Program-made: the position numbers and the translations under genes
Shown: positions 44,701 to 56,927 of the stretch, piece after piece
Layout: every line of letters begins with the position of its first letter
Position numbering within the stretch: position 1 is the stretch's first letter
Notes under the pieces: generated by a model
The model's input: the letters and a program-made list of their open reading frames with translations, nothing else
Told to the model about the DNA's origin: nothing
Databases searched by the model: none
From: Mycocentrospora acerina
Taxonomy: Eukaryota; Ascomycota; Dothideomycetes; Pleosporales
Direction: 5' to 3'
Assembly: GCA_022701365.1 (NCBI GenBank)
Contig: JAKUHH010000030.1
Span: 683,107-747,106 of the forward strand
DNA: 64,000 nucleotides

Positions 44701-47173
44701 TATGGGGCTTGGTTCTGAACAAAATGGAACCAAAGCAGCGCGACTTTCCACAAGTTCTGTGGATCAGAAGCAGCATCACTCGGGAGCAGTGTTAATCCAC
44801 GAACTCGAAGCTTTGAAATTGCTGCATGCAGAGAAAGAAGAGCGCATGGCTGTGCTGAACCAAGACTACTCAGATCTGCAGGAACAACATCAGGATATGC
44901 TGGATTATGTGGAAGAGTTGAAGAGCGAAGTAACAAAGGCCCAGATGACACGGCCTAGCTCGCCATCAGTGCACATGATCCGCCGAAAATCCAGTCAAGC
45001 AGTCCTTGCGAACGACCGATCCAATCGTGCCTTCACCTCCCTCCGCAATATAGCTCTCGACACGTTCGGGGAAGAAACCGATTCCATACAAAATTTTGAT
45101 CTCAACTTGAACACCATCATGTCTGAATTACATATCAGGTCTGAGCGTGTGCAAGAGTTGGAAGCAGAAGTCAATTCTGTGCGCAAAGAGATGGAAAGTA
45201 AAATGACGTTGATTAGCGGTCTGACTAAAGAGAGGTCTAGTCTCAAGGCATCGTCGCCACTCGACATGTCATTTGTTGCTACTATGCAAGATCAGATCAA
45301 GCAAAGCGAGGACCTGATCAAAGAGTTGAAGGATTCGCATGCTCAGCGCGAGCACGAACTCTTGGAGCAGGTAGCGACACTTCGGGATTCTCTAAGGACT
45401 CCAGATCTATCTGACGAAGCTTCTCATGATCGACGTGTTCCTGGAGAGTTTACCAGTGAGGACGAGTCCACGCGGACTGACGATACACCTTCCCGTCTTA
45501 CTCAGTTGGACAAGCTGAAGAATGAGGCAGCTCACTGGCAATGGAAACACCAAGAAGCTATTGAGGTCACCAAAGCTTCTGAAAAGCAGCACTCTGAAAC
45601 AGTACGAGAATTGGAGGCGGCCTTGCAACAGCTGCAGGTACGCCATACTTCTCGTTTGGCCGAATTAGAGGATTCTAAAGGAGCCCAGTCTGAAGCTGCT
45701 TTAGAGCATGAGAGATCAAAGCACGTCGAACTTGTCAGTGCTTTGCAGGCTGAGGTTGACGACCACAAGGCCACCGCTGTGAACAATGCTACCCGTTTGG
45801 CTGAGCTTGAAGAGTCTCACGCCAACATTATCAAGCAGGTAGAAGAGGACGCTGAAGCAAGAGTTCTTAACGAGAAGGAACTGGAAACTCACAGGTCGTT
45901 GGTTTCAAACCTGGAAAAGCAAATCGATGAGCACAAATCAGCTATCGAATATCACCAACAGAGTATGGAGTCTCTCCAGAAATCCCATTCAACTGAGCTT
46001 GAGGAGCTCACATCAAAGCTCGTTGCTCATCAGGAATCATCGGCAGCTCTTCAGACGGATTTATCCACCGCTAAGGCTAACATGGAGACTCTGCTTACAG
46101 TCGTCTCGAATGCTTTGGAAAAAGAAGTTGACTTCAGCACAATTCAATCTCATATCGAGTCTCTGGCCGAAGAGAGGAAGTCCCTGGCGAAACAAATGGA
46201 AGAAGCTGTTGCTAATCTTCAGTTGTCGAGACAGGAACTCTCTGCTGCTACTCAAACTATTGGTACTCTTAATGATAAGATGAAAGAGTTCGAGGTTATC
46301 AACTCAGAAACACTGAAAGAGCTCGAGAAGGTCAGTGAAAAAGAACAAAAGAGCTCCCGTCTTGTCGGTGAACTTGAAGATCAACTCAACTCGAACTGGG
46401 ACCAGCATGAGGCTGCGAATAATCGGCTCTCTGCTCTTCAAACAGAACGCAGCCGTGATCTACAAGATGCTGTCAGTCGTCAAGAGGAGCTTGAGAAGGA
46501 AGCGGAAGAGTCTCGTATCAGGATCGCTCTCTTGGAGGTATGTATATCACAGTTTTTCCGGAGTCACCACTAACAAACGCAGTCACAACTTCTGGATGCA
46601 AAGCGCACCTCTGCTCGTGTTTCCATCAGTCCTCACGACGACCTCCAAAGGTCAAACTCGAACACTTCTAATCAACGCAAGAGCGCATCACACTCATCTC
46701 TGCCTTCTCCACCACCTGCTATTCCCCTTCCTCCTTTGCCTCCAGGCAGTCCGCCGCCCCATCAATCATCTGCGCCTTCTCCACCCACGTCACGCCATCA
46801 AAGCAAGGATATCGCACAGGCACAGCTTGTTGAAGACCAGGAAGCTCGTATTCGGACTATTGAAAAGCATTTATTTGCTGAAAAGCAATTGACGGCTACT
46901 CTTGAGGATGCTCTGACAGACCTCGAAGCCTCCAGTCAGAGAACTAAGGGTGATTTGGACCAGTTTAAGCGAAAATGCGCTACCTTGGAGGAAGAGCTCG
47001 GTGTTATGCGCAAGGAGCGTAGTGCAGCACGCCACTCTCTTCAGGCCGTCGAGGAAGAGCGCAATGCCCGTCTACGTGTCGAAGCAGAGCGTGCGCACCT
47101 CGAGGCGCGCATGGCAGCTCTCAACGACGCCAACAGGAAGAACAAGAAAAAGGGCACGTTAAATTGCTTCTAG
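41717..47173 (+). CDS. Kinesin with N-terminal motor and long coiled-coil tail (kinesin-4-like)
   Basis: Exons 41717-41873, 41973-42296, 42359-42531, 42578-46537 and 46583-47173 give 1734 residues. The motor follows a Ser/Pro-rich 50-residue head: VAVRVRPPLKP, the ATP-binding loop GQSGAGKS (136-143), switch I NAKSSRSH (286-293), switch II DLAGSE (342-347), and LTRLLQDSLGGNA. Beyond about residue 430 the protein is nearly continuous heptad coiled coil, broken by Ser-rich linkers and by a Pro-rich stretch in exon 5 (SLPSPPPAIPLPPLPPGSPP), and ends in a basic NRKNKKKGTLNCF. This plus-end N-motor with a huge tail resembles kinesin-4/KIF21-type motors; family placement needs a tree. All four introns are GT-AG (99, 62, 46 and 45 nt). 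Confidence 0.93.
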
Positions 47174-50100
47174 ATTCATCCTCACCCCTCAACATTTCCC
47201 CTCGGTGTATATATCTCACCATCTGTTTACTTCGGCGCACTGGACAGGACGTTACATACCCCCTTCCACCCAGGACTTTGCTTCGGTGTCCAATTTTCCC
47301 TTTTTATCACGCATTTGTTCATGTTTGAGACGATTTGTAACGCAGAAGCCTTGTATCAGCAGGACTCCGATGAGCAGTTCTGTTGAATATATACGGAGGA
47401 GTTGGTTGGTACATGGTGTCTACTTTCATCTTGACTTCACGCGCCCACACTTGTGTCTTTTATGCCTTTAATGCACGCTACTATTAGTTTTGATGATAGG
47501 TGGCGCCGCCACGTAATTTGAGTGCAGAGGAGTTCTGGCATTCTTAGTTGCTCGGATTGCATTCTGCGTCTTGGAGAGTAACGTGTGGCGGGATGCGGGT
47601 TACTATGCTTGAAAGATGGTCGCTGCAGGCATACAGGACTATCTTCTTTCGGGTTTTTTGTCTTTGGCTTGACGAAAGGGTGATGTTTGAATTTTGATCC
47701 AATCGACTATAGCAAAGATATAAAGATCATCATCCAGTCTGCTAGACATATTTCTCGTCTGACAGGTGAATCTAAAAAGCTGAATTCAAATGTTGCGACT
47801 TACATTAATCCTTTGTCTGCGGTCGTTGATGCAAAGCCATCATCGTGTACACAACCAATAATCCGGAAATGTGATAATACTACAATATCCAGTTTCTTCA
47901 ATGCATGCAGCTGAGTTGAGGCACATTGAATGATCCATTGGTTAGTGTTTACTCATGCAAGTGACATGCAACGTGAATAAAGTCATGACAAGTAGCCCTA
48001 TTAAACACGCCCTTTGAGAAGAAACCATTATCATACCATAACAATGATTAGATAGGCCTGAATGTTTAGTTAAGTCTAATCCCAAATACTCTACATAAAC
48101 ATATACAAATGTATATAGATGTTACGTGACTAGTAAGTGCAAGTTGGTCGTACAAGGCATGCAGACAGTCTGTCACTTTTGGAGAAAATTCAGAGTTGAG
48201 CCTAGACTTACTGAATTGGTAGCTACGACAACCCCTACAACTTCACTGATCTGTTATCCAAAGCCTAATTTTCTCTGTAAAGAGTTGTGCATTCTTTCTC
48301 CATAAGTGGATACCAATTATATAAGCAAACGCTACGGTAAAATAGTCGGGCCGGTGGAGCTCATAGCGAATTTTTCGGAAGCTTCTCCAACAACTTCAAC
48401 CTCACCTCTTTGCGACAATAACGCGCTTTGCATGCGTGTCTCCGGTGTCGCACTTTGATATATCACTAATGTAGCTTGAGAATTATCTCTTAGCATATTG
48501 TAAGTTCTTCAACCTCCTTCGCGCCTGCCGCAGAAGATTATACGTTATACTTTTGAACAATCCAACTCCTACAACCCCATGAAGGACCACAACACTTAAA
48601 TGATGCACCCTTCAGCGGCAGCCTCGTTATGGATCTATTGTTGATTCCCTTGCTAATATTGCTGCAGTATTGACTTCCAAGCCATATATGCATCCTATCT
48701 GTTTTCTACTACTAAAAGGTAAGAATCTTCCTCCTCCACACCCCACTGCCAGCAGAGTGATGATACTTTGACACGGAAAGGCATTCCTCGACCTGAATAT
48801 ACAATGTCGATTCTGTCTAAACTAGTTTCAGCCTTGTCTGATTCTGCTGTACACATTTTGATTATTTAAAATGAGTCTGTTTGAGAACATTTGGCTAACA
48901 TGTTCTCTTTAGGTACATACTTCCCTCACCATATCCTCTTTACGTTCTCGATCACAACGGCTTTCCTGATGATACCCTTGATGCGCCGGGCGGACAGATT
49001 GTACTCTTCGACCGGCATCCATAAAAAGCAGGCGTACAAACCTGTGGGTGTTTGGGAGAGGAAGTACTTGTTGATACAGCATCACTGATTGCCCTCAACC
49101 TTGCACTTTTGTTACAAGTTGAATCCCGAGACTTTTGCTGACATGTCACGCAGGTATGCCATAATCTTGTTTCTTCCAGACGGTCCATCAATCCAATGAT
49201 GATTCTTGATATTCACACTGTGTGAGCGGCGGCGTTGTAACGAGCGTCCGTCGTCCTGATCACTACCAAACAATCTGATTTAATGAGGTATGTATTCCTG
49301 TTTTGATAAGATTTGGAATATTTAGCTAACTTCTCCCAGGCTGATTCTTGATGGACACGTACCTACTTGTTAAAACGAGATGACATGATTTGAAGCCTGT
49401 GCACAAGCTGACAGCTTTAAAATAGGTTACAAACTTGACTTCAGCTGCTAGATTTCATACGTGGCCGGTATGTCTACAATTCCTTCTTTTTCCCTCCCCC
49501 ACCCCCTCACATGATGAACACAATGATTCGCTGTGTTCTTTCTGCAATAACATTGAAGAGACAATCACCTTGGAGAACTGAATTCCCTACCTATTTCTCC
49601 TCCAGTCGGCATACTTTCTCACGAACAGGCATGCTAACTAGCACCAGTGTTCCTGAACAGGCCACGTCAATGTCTGGAAGTCAATATAGAGTAGATTGTA
49701 AATGTCAATAGTTTCGACTCAAATTCAATTGTGTTCCAGATTCTTATCTTGTCGGTGTGCAAGTGAACGTGTCGGCCCGCTTTGATGTACTTGTGACCGC
49801 TCTCTTGACCGCAGTAGCTCCGCCTACCCCGAACATGTTCATACCCACTGATCCTTCCTACTTGCGGTAGTATGTTTTTGAGCGGTTTGTGGGCCTGCGT
49901 CAGTTGCGGCTGCTCGCCTACAAGCGTGGTGCAAATAGCGGTCAGGATGGCTGGTGTTGTCAATGCACATCTAGCTGCAGGTACTACTGGTAATGCATGT
50001 ACTCACATGTATCTATGTCTTCTCATTGATGGTTAGCAAGGCTGCTGTGCTTTCTCTGTCTCGGCTGAAGCGTGGATTCAAGCTGATCGGAAGCGAAAAG

Positions 50101-52977
50101 CCGTGGCCGTAATGATGCTTGCTCGCATTGGTCGCCTGCCACATACCATAATTGATGATTGCGTCGCGTCTTAATTCATAGTTTGAGAGTATCTATGGCA
50201 ACGAAACCATAAGGTAGCGCAAGCTTCGAGGCTTCGCGTGGGATGGCGTGGTGGGTATTGTGGGGTTGGCTAGTCGCATGCATGCCAACGCGGGTCAGAT
50301 GCATGTTCCCATAAATGATACCACGATAATGGGCAAAGAACCGATCGCAATGCAAATGAAAGCGGCCAATTGTGAATCCTATTTTATTATTGGACCCAAT
50401 ATCGCACGCATATTTGCTATTAGGTTGGTTACTGTTGTTTCGGCTCTGGAAGTAGTATGCAAGGTCTACCTAGGCCTTGGACACATACAAAAATGTACCT
50501 CTTGGTTGAAGGGATTCCTTGTGTCGCACCAAACAACTACGGATATTCATAGTTGTCCTTTACATAGAACTAGCTGAGGAAGTCGAAACACATTCACCTG
50601 AAAATAGACATTGCTCATGTAAATCAAGCCGAGTCCTTGTGGCTGAGTAAGGTTCTCGGCATGAGCAACCTTCGTGTCTAGGTACCTTCTGGACTGGGGA
50701 ACATTACCAACCTCACGCGTCGGCGTTGCAGAAGAAAATGTGGTGTGGGATTAGATTTAGCTTCTTTTTCCCAAGCATTCCATCCAGTGAGACGTCCTGC
50801 CACCCCTCCTTCTTGGGCGCTTGGAGTCGAAAATGGAATTCGCATCGGCCCGCTTCATATGTTTTGTTTGAACGCTAAGTTGTATCGAGGCACACTTCCC
50901 ACAAGGAGCTTACGTTGGATGCTTTATCGTGAAAACAAATGCACCGAGCTGCCGCAAAAAACCCTTTGTAAGATGCCGAGTGGTCAGCGTCTTACCCAGC
51001 CCTTAGTCTTGGAAAATGGACGAAAAGGGTAAAAGGAAGACGATTTGAAATGGCCGTAATGAGTACGAAACGAAAGTCGGTACGCGTATCAACATGCACG
51101 TATCCAGAGCGCATTGATCAAAATGAAAACCAAACAGCCACGTTGAGATGCACGTAGCCGTTGCAGGAAGAACATGTGGCTCGAGACACAGCTGATGATC
51201 TGCATTGGTTCCCTGCTTTCCGTGGGATTCTGACGCGAGAGAAGATCAGAGTTGCTTTTGCTGCAGTTGTTCCCGAAATGAAGGACCTTTTAATAAAGCA
51301 AATGTTGGGTGGTATGATTATGGGTCGAATGGACTTGCTTTAAATGTCTTTCTTTATCAAGATCCGGGATCCGTGTCGCAAGGTGGGCAGGGGAACGGAA
51401 TTCAGGAGCGCGGGCTTGCTGCTGGTTCCTCAACGTGCGCGCACAATGTCATGCTGTAGCACCTTAACACAAGCTGCTCTTTCGTAACACCGCCAAACAC
51501 GTGTCATATCACATAGATAAATCGATCGTTTGCCGTGCATGGTTAGTAGTTGTTCGTGAGGGTTAAGATTTGGAGTGGGCTCGAAAAGATGACATTAACG
51601 TGCATGGAGAGCGCGAGCAAGGCGTGGGGGCAGAAAGAAAACAACTTCAGAAATGAACGAATGACTTGCGCATTCAGGCTCGGTTCCTGAGGCGCTCGCC
51701 GATGACTTGCATAGCCGTAGTTGGGATACAGGAGCTTTCAGATGTGAAAGGGATGACCTTGTTCCTCTGCCTGAGAAAGGGGGATCAACCGCCTGCGTTC
51801 CTGGCTAACAAAGAGATGCAGGAAGCTACGAGGATTGGCGGACAATCCGGGGAACCAGAACCACGAAACTTGAAAAGTTGCCAGCTTCTTGGACGACTTG
51901 ATGTCAGGATCAGTATTTGAGAATCGTAGCTGCGGCAAAGCATAAACGATGACAAAGAATTTCGAAACTATGTTTCCAAGGGCGTTGGTTAGAGTTCGAG
52001 TGTTCGCTCCCAAGTCTTTTTTAATGAAACTGGCAGGGCTCCAACAAGAGGAGAAACATTCTAGAAGATGAAAGGAGCCGGTCACTCATCCTTCGTACAG
52101 GCATTACGCCCAACGAGTCCACAATGTAGATTGCTTGATATGCGCGCATGGACTCGGGATGGAGGGAGATTTGGGCATCACCAGGGTCTGTTCATCTCGG
52201 GAAGTCTGTGTGACAGCGGACAGGCAGACGGGAATAGCCAGTTGACATTCCACGCAGCGGGAGAAACAGCACGACGCGCAACCTGGTTTGTTCGCATCAA
52301 ACTCTGCACGGCACAAACCTTGTGGAGTGAGGCTATTGACAATGAACGGACGTGCAGCAGCTTTGCCGTGGAAACGCCCGAGGCCGTCGAAAGAGTTGAG
52401 CCTTGTCTTGTCGATCGCTATGCAGTTGCACAGCGCGAGGGCTCTCGATTCCCGTCGTCTCCATGCCCTGCGTTCGCCGATGATGGCATTCTAGGAGATA
52501 TTCAGGGGTATTTGACGCACGTTGGCCTGCTATGGGAGCGGATGCCCTGCCTCGAGGGCGATGAGGATGCCCACTTATGATGGCATCAAAAACCCTCCTC
52601 CCGCACTACTGACTCAAAGCTGGCAGGTTTCAGGCGGTCTCTCTCACCATGATTGTTCCGGAATGCCGCGTTGCGCTAGAAGCAACGATTCCACTGTGAC
52701 GGGTGCCGGCAAGACTCCCCTGCCAATGGATAAGACGCTAGACGATGATGGCTAATGGGGTAAGGCTGCAGTGACCTGCCACAAATCAAGGTACTAGTGG
52801 CCCGTGCGGTCGGAGGGAGGATCGATATTGGAAAAGGGGACCGACCAGCACGAAGAACGTGGTTGCGCGCCATGCTGGGCACGACGAGGGCTGATGGTGG
52901 TGCTGCCTGGCGCTTGCGAGGGGGAAATATAGTTGGGAGCGCAACAGGAAGTGTAGCGTGAAGCGTAGCAGAAAGCT

Positions 52978-53066
52978 CAGCACAGCACAACACAACACAA
53001 CACAACACAACACAACACAACACATCACATCACATCACAGCATAGCACAGCATAGCACAGCACACA
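52978..53066. repeat. Compound pentanucleotide microsatellite
   Basis: (CACAA)n from about 52985, followed by (CACAT)3 and then CACAG/CATAG units. The period of five is kept while the fifth base changes block by block. Confidence 0.92.
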
Positions 53067-54381
53067 GCGCATGGTCTGCCTATTGAAAGTGCTTACGGCG
53101 CATGGCAAGGCTATGTAGGTAGTTGCCCAAGCAGGGCTCTGCAATGGGGGTGGGCACATGTGAAATGTGCAGGCTAATGCAGGCGCCGGATGGATAAACA
53201 AGACACCATCCGCGCCATCGGCGACGTGACTCGTCTCATAAATCAATCACACAGCAACAAGTAGACGCAGCAGCCCAATCACGGCTGGAACAATATCTCG
53301 CAAAGGGGGGCGGGCGGCCAATCGTCGCGGCGCCGCATTATGAAGACGCTAGGCGCAGTCGAGCGCGGCCTGATCCGAGCGCTCCTGCTGCTCTCCGTCG
53401 CGCTTTCCTCACACGCCCGCGCCGCCGTTGACAGCCCCAGGCCTGTCCTGCTCTCATTTCGCGTGATTCAATCGTTCTGCACGCCACATTCACATTGCTC
53501 AAAAACACCGCCGCGCCGCGCCCGACATGCTTTTTGCTGTCACCGCCCCAGCTCTGCTCGTCTTCTCCCGCTGCGCTCTGTGTTTCGCTCGTTAGCCGGC
53601 TCGCGTCTCTGCATCCCTTCTGGCCTGTCGAGTCGTCTGCCAACGCACAGCTGCGACCGCCTTCACCACGGCAACAGACCGACTGCTGGCCTTTGACTGC
53701 GCTTGTCCCCTCTGGGCATTGCGATCTTCATCATTACGCCTCGCAACGCTCTGCCAGTGCCCCTTCCACTCTAATCTCCTCAACGGCTTGGGCTGCGATT
53801 CATGTGAGAGACCCTCGCCTTTCCTGTCCATCAATCCGTGTCCATCAATCGGACGAGGCTGCGGCACCTGACGCCGTCCTGTCCGTGTTGACGTTTCCCC
53901 GTCAGTCATCACACCTGGCTTCGTTTAGACCGCCTTGTCAGTCGCAAGTGGATTCAACACCCGACCCAGACCACCTTGCCCAATTCCTCAACTTCACTTG
54001 TCTTGCAATCCACTTCCCTCATCCCCCGGACGCACAGGCCCGGTCAAATTTCCCTGTCCGATCACTGAGCCACCCGAGCTATGGTCACAAAGTTATTCCT
54101 CTTTCATCCTCACTAGAACACCTAAACAACGGAATATCGTCCCCCTACCGTGGTCCCGGACTTGTCTCCACACACCCTTTTCCAACCGTCGTCTCTCATT
54201 TCTTCGACACTCCCGCACCTGCATCAACCTGGACCCTTACTACTACTCAATCGCCCTGATCCCTTTGATACGCACTGAACTCCCCCTCAACTCGACCTTG
54301 TCACTTGGAATTCTATACTACCAATCCTCGACACCACCTCCTTGAATGGGATGAACCAGAGAGGACATCGATCTGTAACAC

Positions 54382-54445
54382 GTAAGACTCCACTAGTCAT
54401 CACTTCACTGGCTAACGTCAGAACGCGTTGCTAACTCTTCGACAG
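54382..54445 (+). other. Candidate intron in the 5' leader of the IME2-type gene
   Basis: Donor GTAAGA at 54382, branch motif CTAAC at 54431-54435 and acceptor GACAG ending at 54445 define a 64-nt GT-AG intron just upstream of the ATG at 54502. Splice signals match the other introns in the window; there is no coding test for it. Confidence 0.45.
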
Positions 54446-54501
54446 TCCTTTGCATCGGAGACGAACCATCTCCTTCAAGTACTTGATTCACAATCACCAT
54501 C

Positions 54502-56927
54502 ATGCACCCAGAATCACAGACTCAGCCTCATGGCTGGGCCTCACTCGAGGAGAGGTATGAAGTGATGAAAGAGATTGGTGATGGCAGCTTCGGCAGCGTC
54601 ACGCTTGCACGCGTCCGCACGGCAGGCGCTCACGTTGCTCGTCGCGGCACTCTTGTACGTGAAAGATCATGTAGATTGATCAAAATTAAAGCATACTAAC
54701 GCGTTGTAGGTTGCCATCAAAACCATGAAGAAGACCTTTGATTCATTCTCGAGCTGTCTGGAACTTCGGGAAGTCATATTCCTTCGATCTCTGCCCCCGC
54801 ACCCTCATTTGGTGCCCGCCTTAGATATCTTCCTAGACCCATACAGCAGAAGGCTTCACATAGCTATGGAGTACATGGATGGGAACCTCTATCAACTGAT
54901 GAAAGCACGCGATCACAAGCCAATGGATGCTCACAGTGTAAAGAGCATCCTCTTCCAGATTCTTTCCGGCCTGGAGCACATCCATGATCGGGAGTTTTTC
55001 CATCGTGACATCAAGCCAGAGAACATTCTAGTATCGACATCACAGCAAAACGACTCGTCGCATCCCTTCCGACGGTACTCTGCTATGATGACCCCTCCAT
55101 CAACACCTCCCGTTTACACCATCAAGATTGCCGACTTCGGCTTAGCCAGGGAAACCCACTCCAAGCTTCCATACACAACATACGTATCCACACGATGGTA
55201 TCGTGCACCCGAGGTTTTGCTACGAGCTGGCCATTACTCAGCCCCAGTAGATATCTGGGCAGTGGGTGCCATGGCTGTAGAGATTGCAACTTTAAAACCT
55301 CTTTTCCCTGGTGGAAACGAAGTCGATCAGGTATGGAGAGTCTGCGAGATCATGGGAAGCCCGGGAGGCTGGGTCAACAAGCATGGTCAACCAGTTGGTG
55401 GCGGTGAATGGAAAGATGGCGTGAGATTGGCGCAGAAGCTTGGCTTCTCGTTCCCAAAAGTATGTGACCACATCTACATAATTTACAATATACTGACTAA
55501 GTTTACAGATGGCTCCACACTCAATTGATACGATTTTACCATCACCACAATGGCCTGCTAGTTTGGCTCAATTTGTCACGTGGTGCTTGCTTTGGGACCC
55601 TCGGAGCCGGCCAACATCAGCACAGGCTCTAGCCCATGAGTACTTCCAGGACGCTGTTGACCCTCTACGCTTAAAGTCATCTTCCTCAAGGTTGTTGGGT
55701 CGTAAGCAGTCAGATCTTTCCGCGAAGGACTCACCAGAGGCTTCGCCGAGTATCACGTCAAAGACCTCCTCTTGGCTACGGCGGTCGTTAGTCGCTCGTG
55801 AGAGCGCGCCAGCAGTTCCGCAGCATAGCCAGACGCAGACATTAACGCCCCGCCCATCACCTGCACAAGCAAGCTCAGTTGACGCAAGTGCGTCGACTAA
55901 GAGTCGCCCCAATGTTACTAAACGTGCCACGTGGACGAACGGGGTTCCTTCTCACGGCGCGCCAATCCCGATCCTACCTTCCATCAAGCCAATTTCTCCA
56001 TTGTCTGCAGAAGTCACTGCGCAAGCGAGTGTACGCGCTGCAGGCAAGATTGGTCGTCAACTCTCTCAAGCTTCACACGGTAATCATTATGCAGACGTAC
56101 ATAGGCAAGAAGCAGAGAGGGCATTGAACGGCCAATCAGGACTCACATCCCCAGCTGGCGGACCTAAGGAAGGATTTTTCTCTCATCTCAGGAAGCGCGC
56201 TCGCCGCCTGTCTGGACGCTACCAAACACCAATGTCGCCAAACTCAGATGATATCGAAGCCAATGCAGGTTGCTCACCATGGGCAAGCACTGGCGCGAGA
56301 CAACCCATGAGTCTGGATCAGCCTGCCATCGTACCAGCGCCGTCGGTTAACTCTGACTACTCAGACTTAGACAAAGCTTTGCAGCATGTAAGGTCAAGTG
56401 TTGAAGGCCATTCTCAACAGATGAATGCTACAAAAGGCCAACGGGTTGCGTCAAACCCAATGCTCAAACGCCATCACTCCGTTCCACACGGACCTGATCC
56501 GCGAGGCACTGAAGGTCACGGAGCTGCACCCATCTCCAGCAGGACCAGACGAGCTGTCCAGAATAAGTCGAACCCTTCTAACCGGTATGAGGCTCCCAAT
56601 GAAGAGGAGGAATTGCTCAGCGAAGTCCTTACCTCAACACACCAAGCCGTGAACACTATGGACAGCCACAAGCATCTGGCACGTCGTTCGCAGCCTGATA
56701 TGGGCCCGGCAGCATCGTACCTTACACCATCGTCTTCCGCCAAAGGCAGCATTGCCGACATGAGCCAGGCCGACTACAGCACACCCAGTAAACCTATGAA
56801 TATTTCCAAGTCTCACAACAAGCAAAATGAAAGTACCTCGAAGTGGCCTACCCCACCCTATGATGAGAACGACTGGGCTTCGAGTGTAGCAGCAAGCCTG
56901 ATGGCTACCCAAAAGTTATACCGGTGA
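54502..56927 (+). CDS. IME2: IME2/MAK-family serine/threonine protein kinase
   Basis: Exons 54502-54654, 54710-55459 and 55509-56927 give 773 residues. The kinase domain shows the Gly loop IGDGSFGSV, catalytic Lys55 in VAIK, HRDIKPEN, the DFG motif in IADFGLA, and the activation loop TTYVSTRWYRAPE, where the T-x-Y motif (yeast Ime2: TAY) groups it with the RCK/MAK/Ime2 kinases, followed by PVDIWAVGAMAVEIATLKPL. Ime2 controls meiotic entry in yeast and sexual or light-regulated development in filamentous fungi; the role here is inferred from these. The C-terminal 420 residues are Ser/Pro-rich and disordered. Introns 54655-54709 and 55460-55508 are GT-AG; the second lies inside the kinase domain. 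Confidence 0.94.

Larger units (their letters stand above)
47174..54501. other. 7.3 kb gene-poor interval
   Basis: No supportable gene between the kinesin and the IME2-type kinase. 47.7-50.2 kb is AT-richer with many short frames. The largest frame in the middle (plus, 52068-52580, 170 codons) has no domain features. From 53.3 kb on, the DNA is C/T-rich and probably forms the long leader of IME2. A compound pentamer microsatellite is at 52978-53066. No transposase, integrase or terminal repeat motif was seen. Confidence 0.45.

Noticed and set aside
44343..44951. 202-codon minus-strand frame inside the kinesin
   Set aside because: Shadow frame within the long exon 4, with no independent support.
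52068..52580. 170-codon plus-strand frame in the 47-54 kb interval
   Set aside because: Composition and hydropathy look random, no domain seen, and no matching introns or conserved neighbours.
53495..54259. 254-codon open frame on the plus strand ahead of IME2
   Set aside because: It begins with TTG, contains no ATG, and is Ser/Pro/His-rich only because the DNA is C/T-rich. More likely leader sequence.
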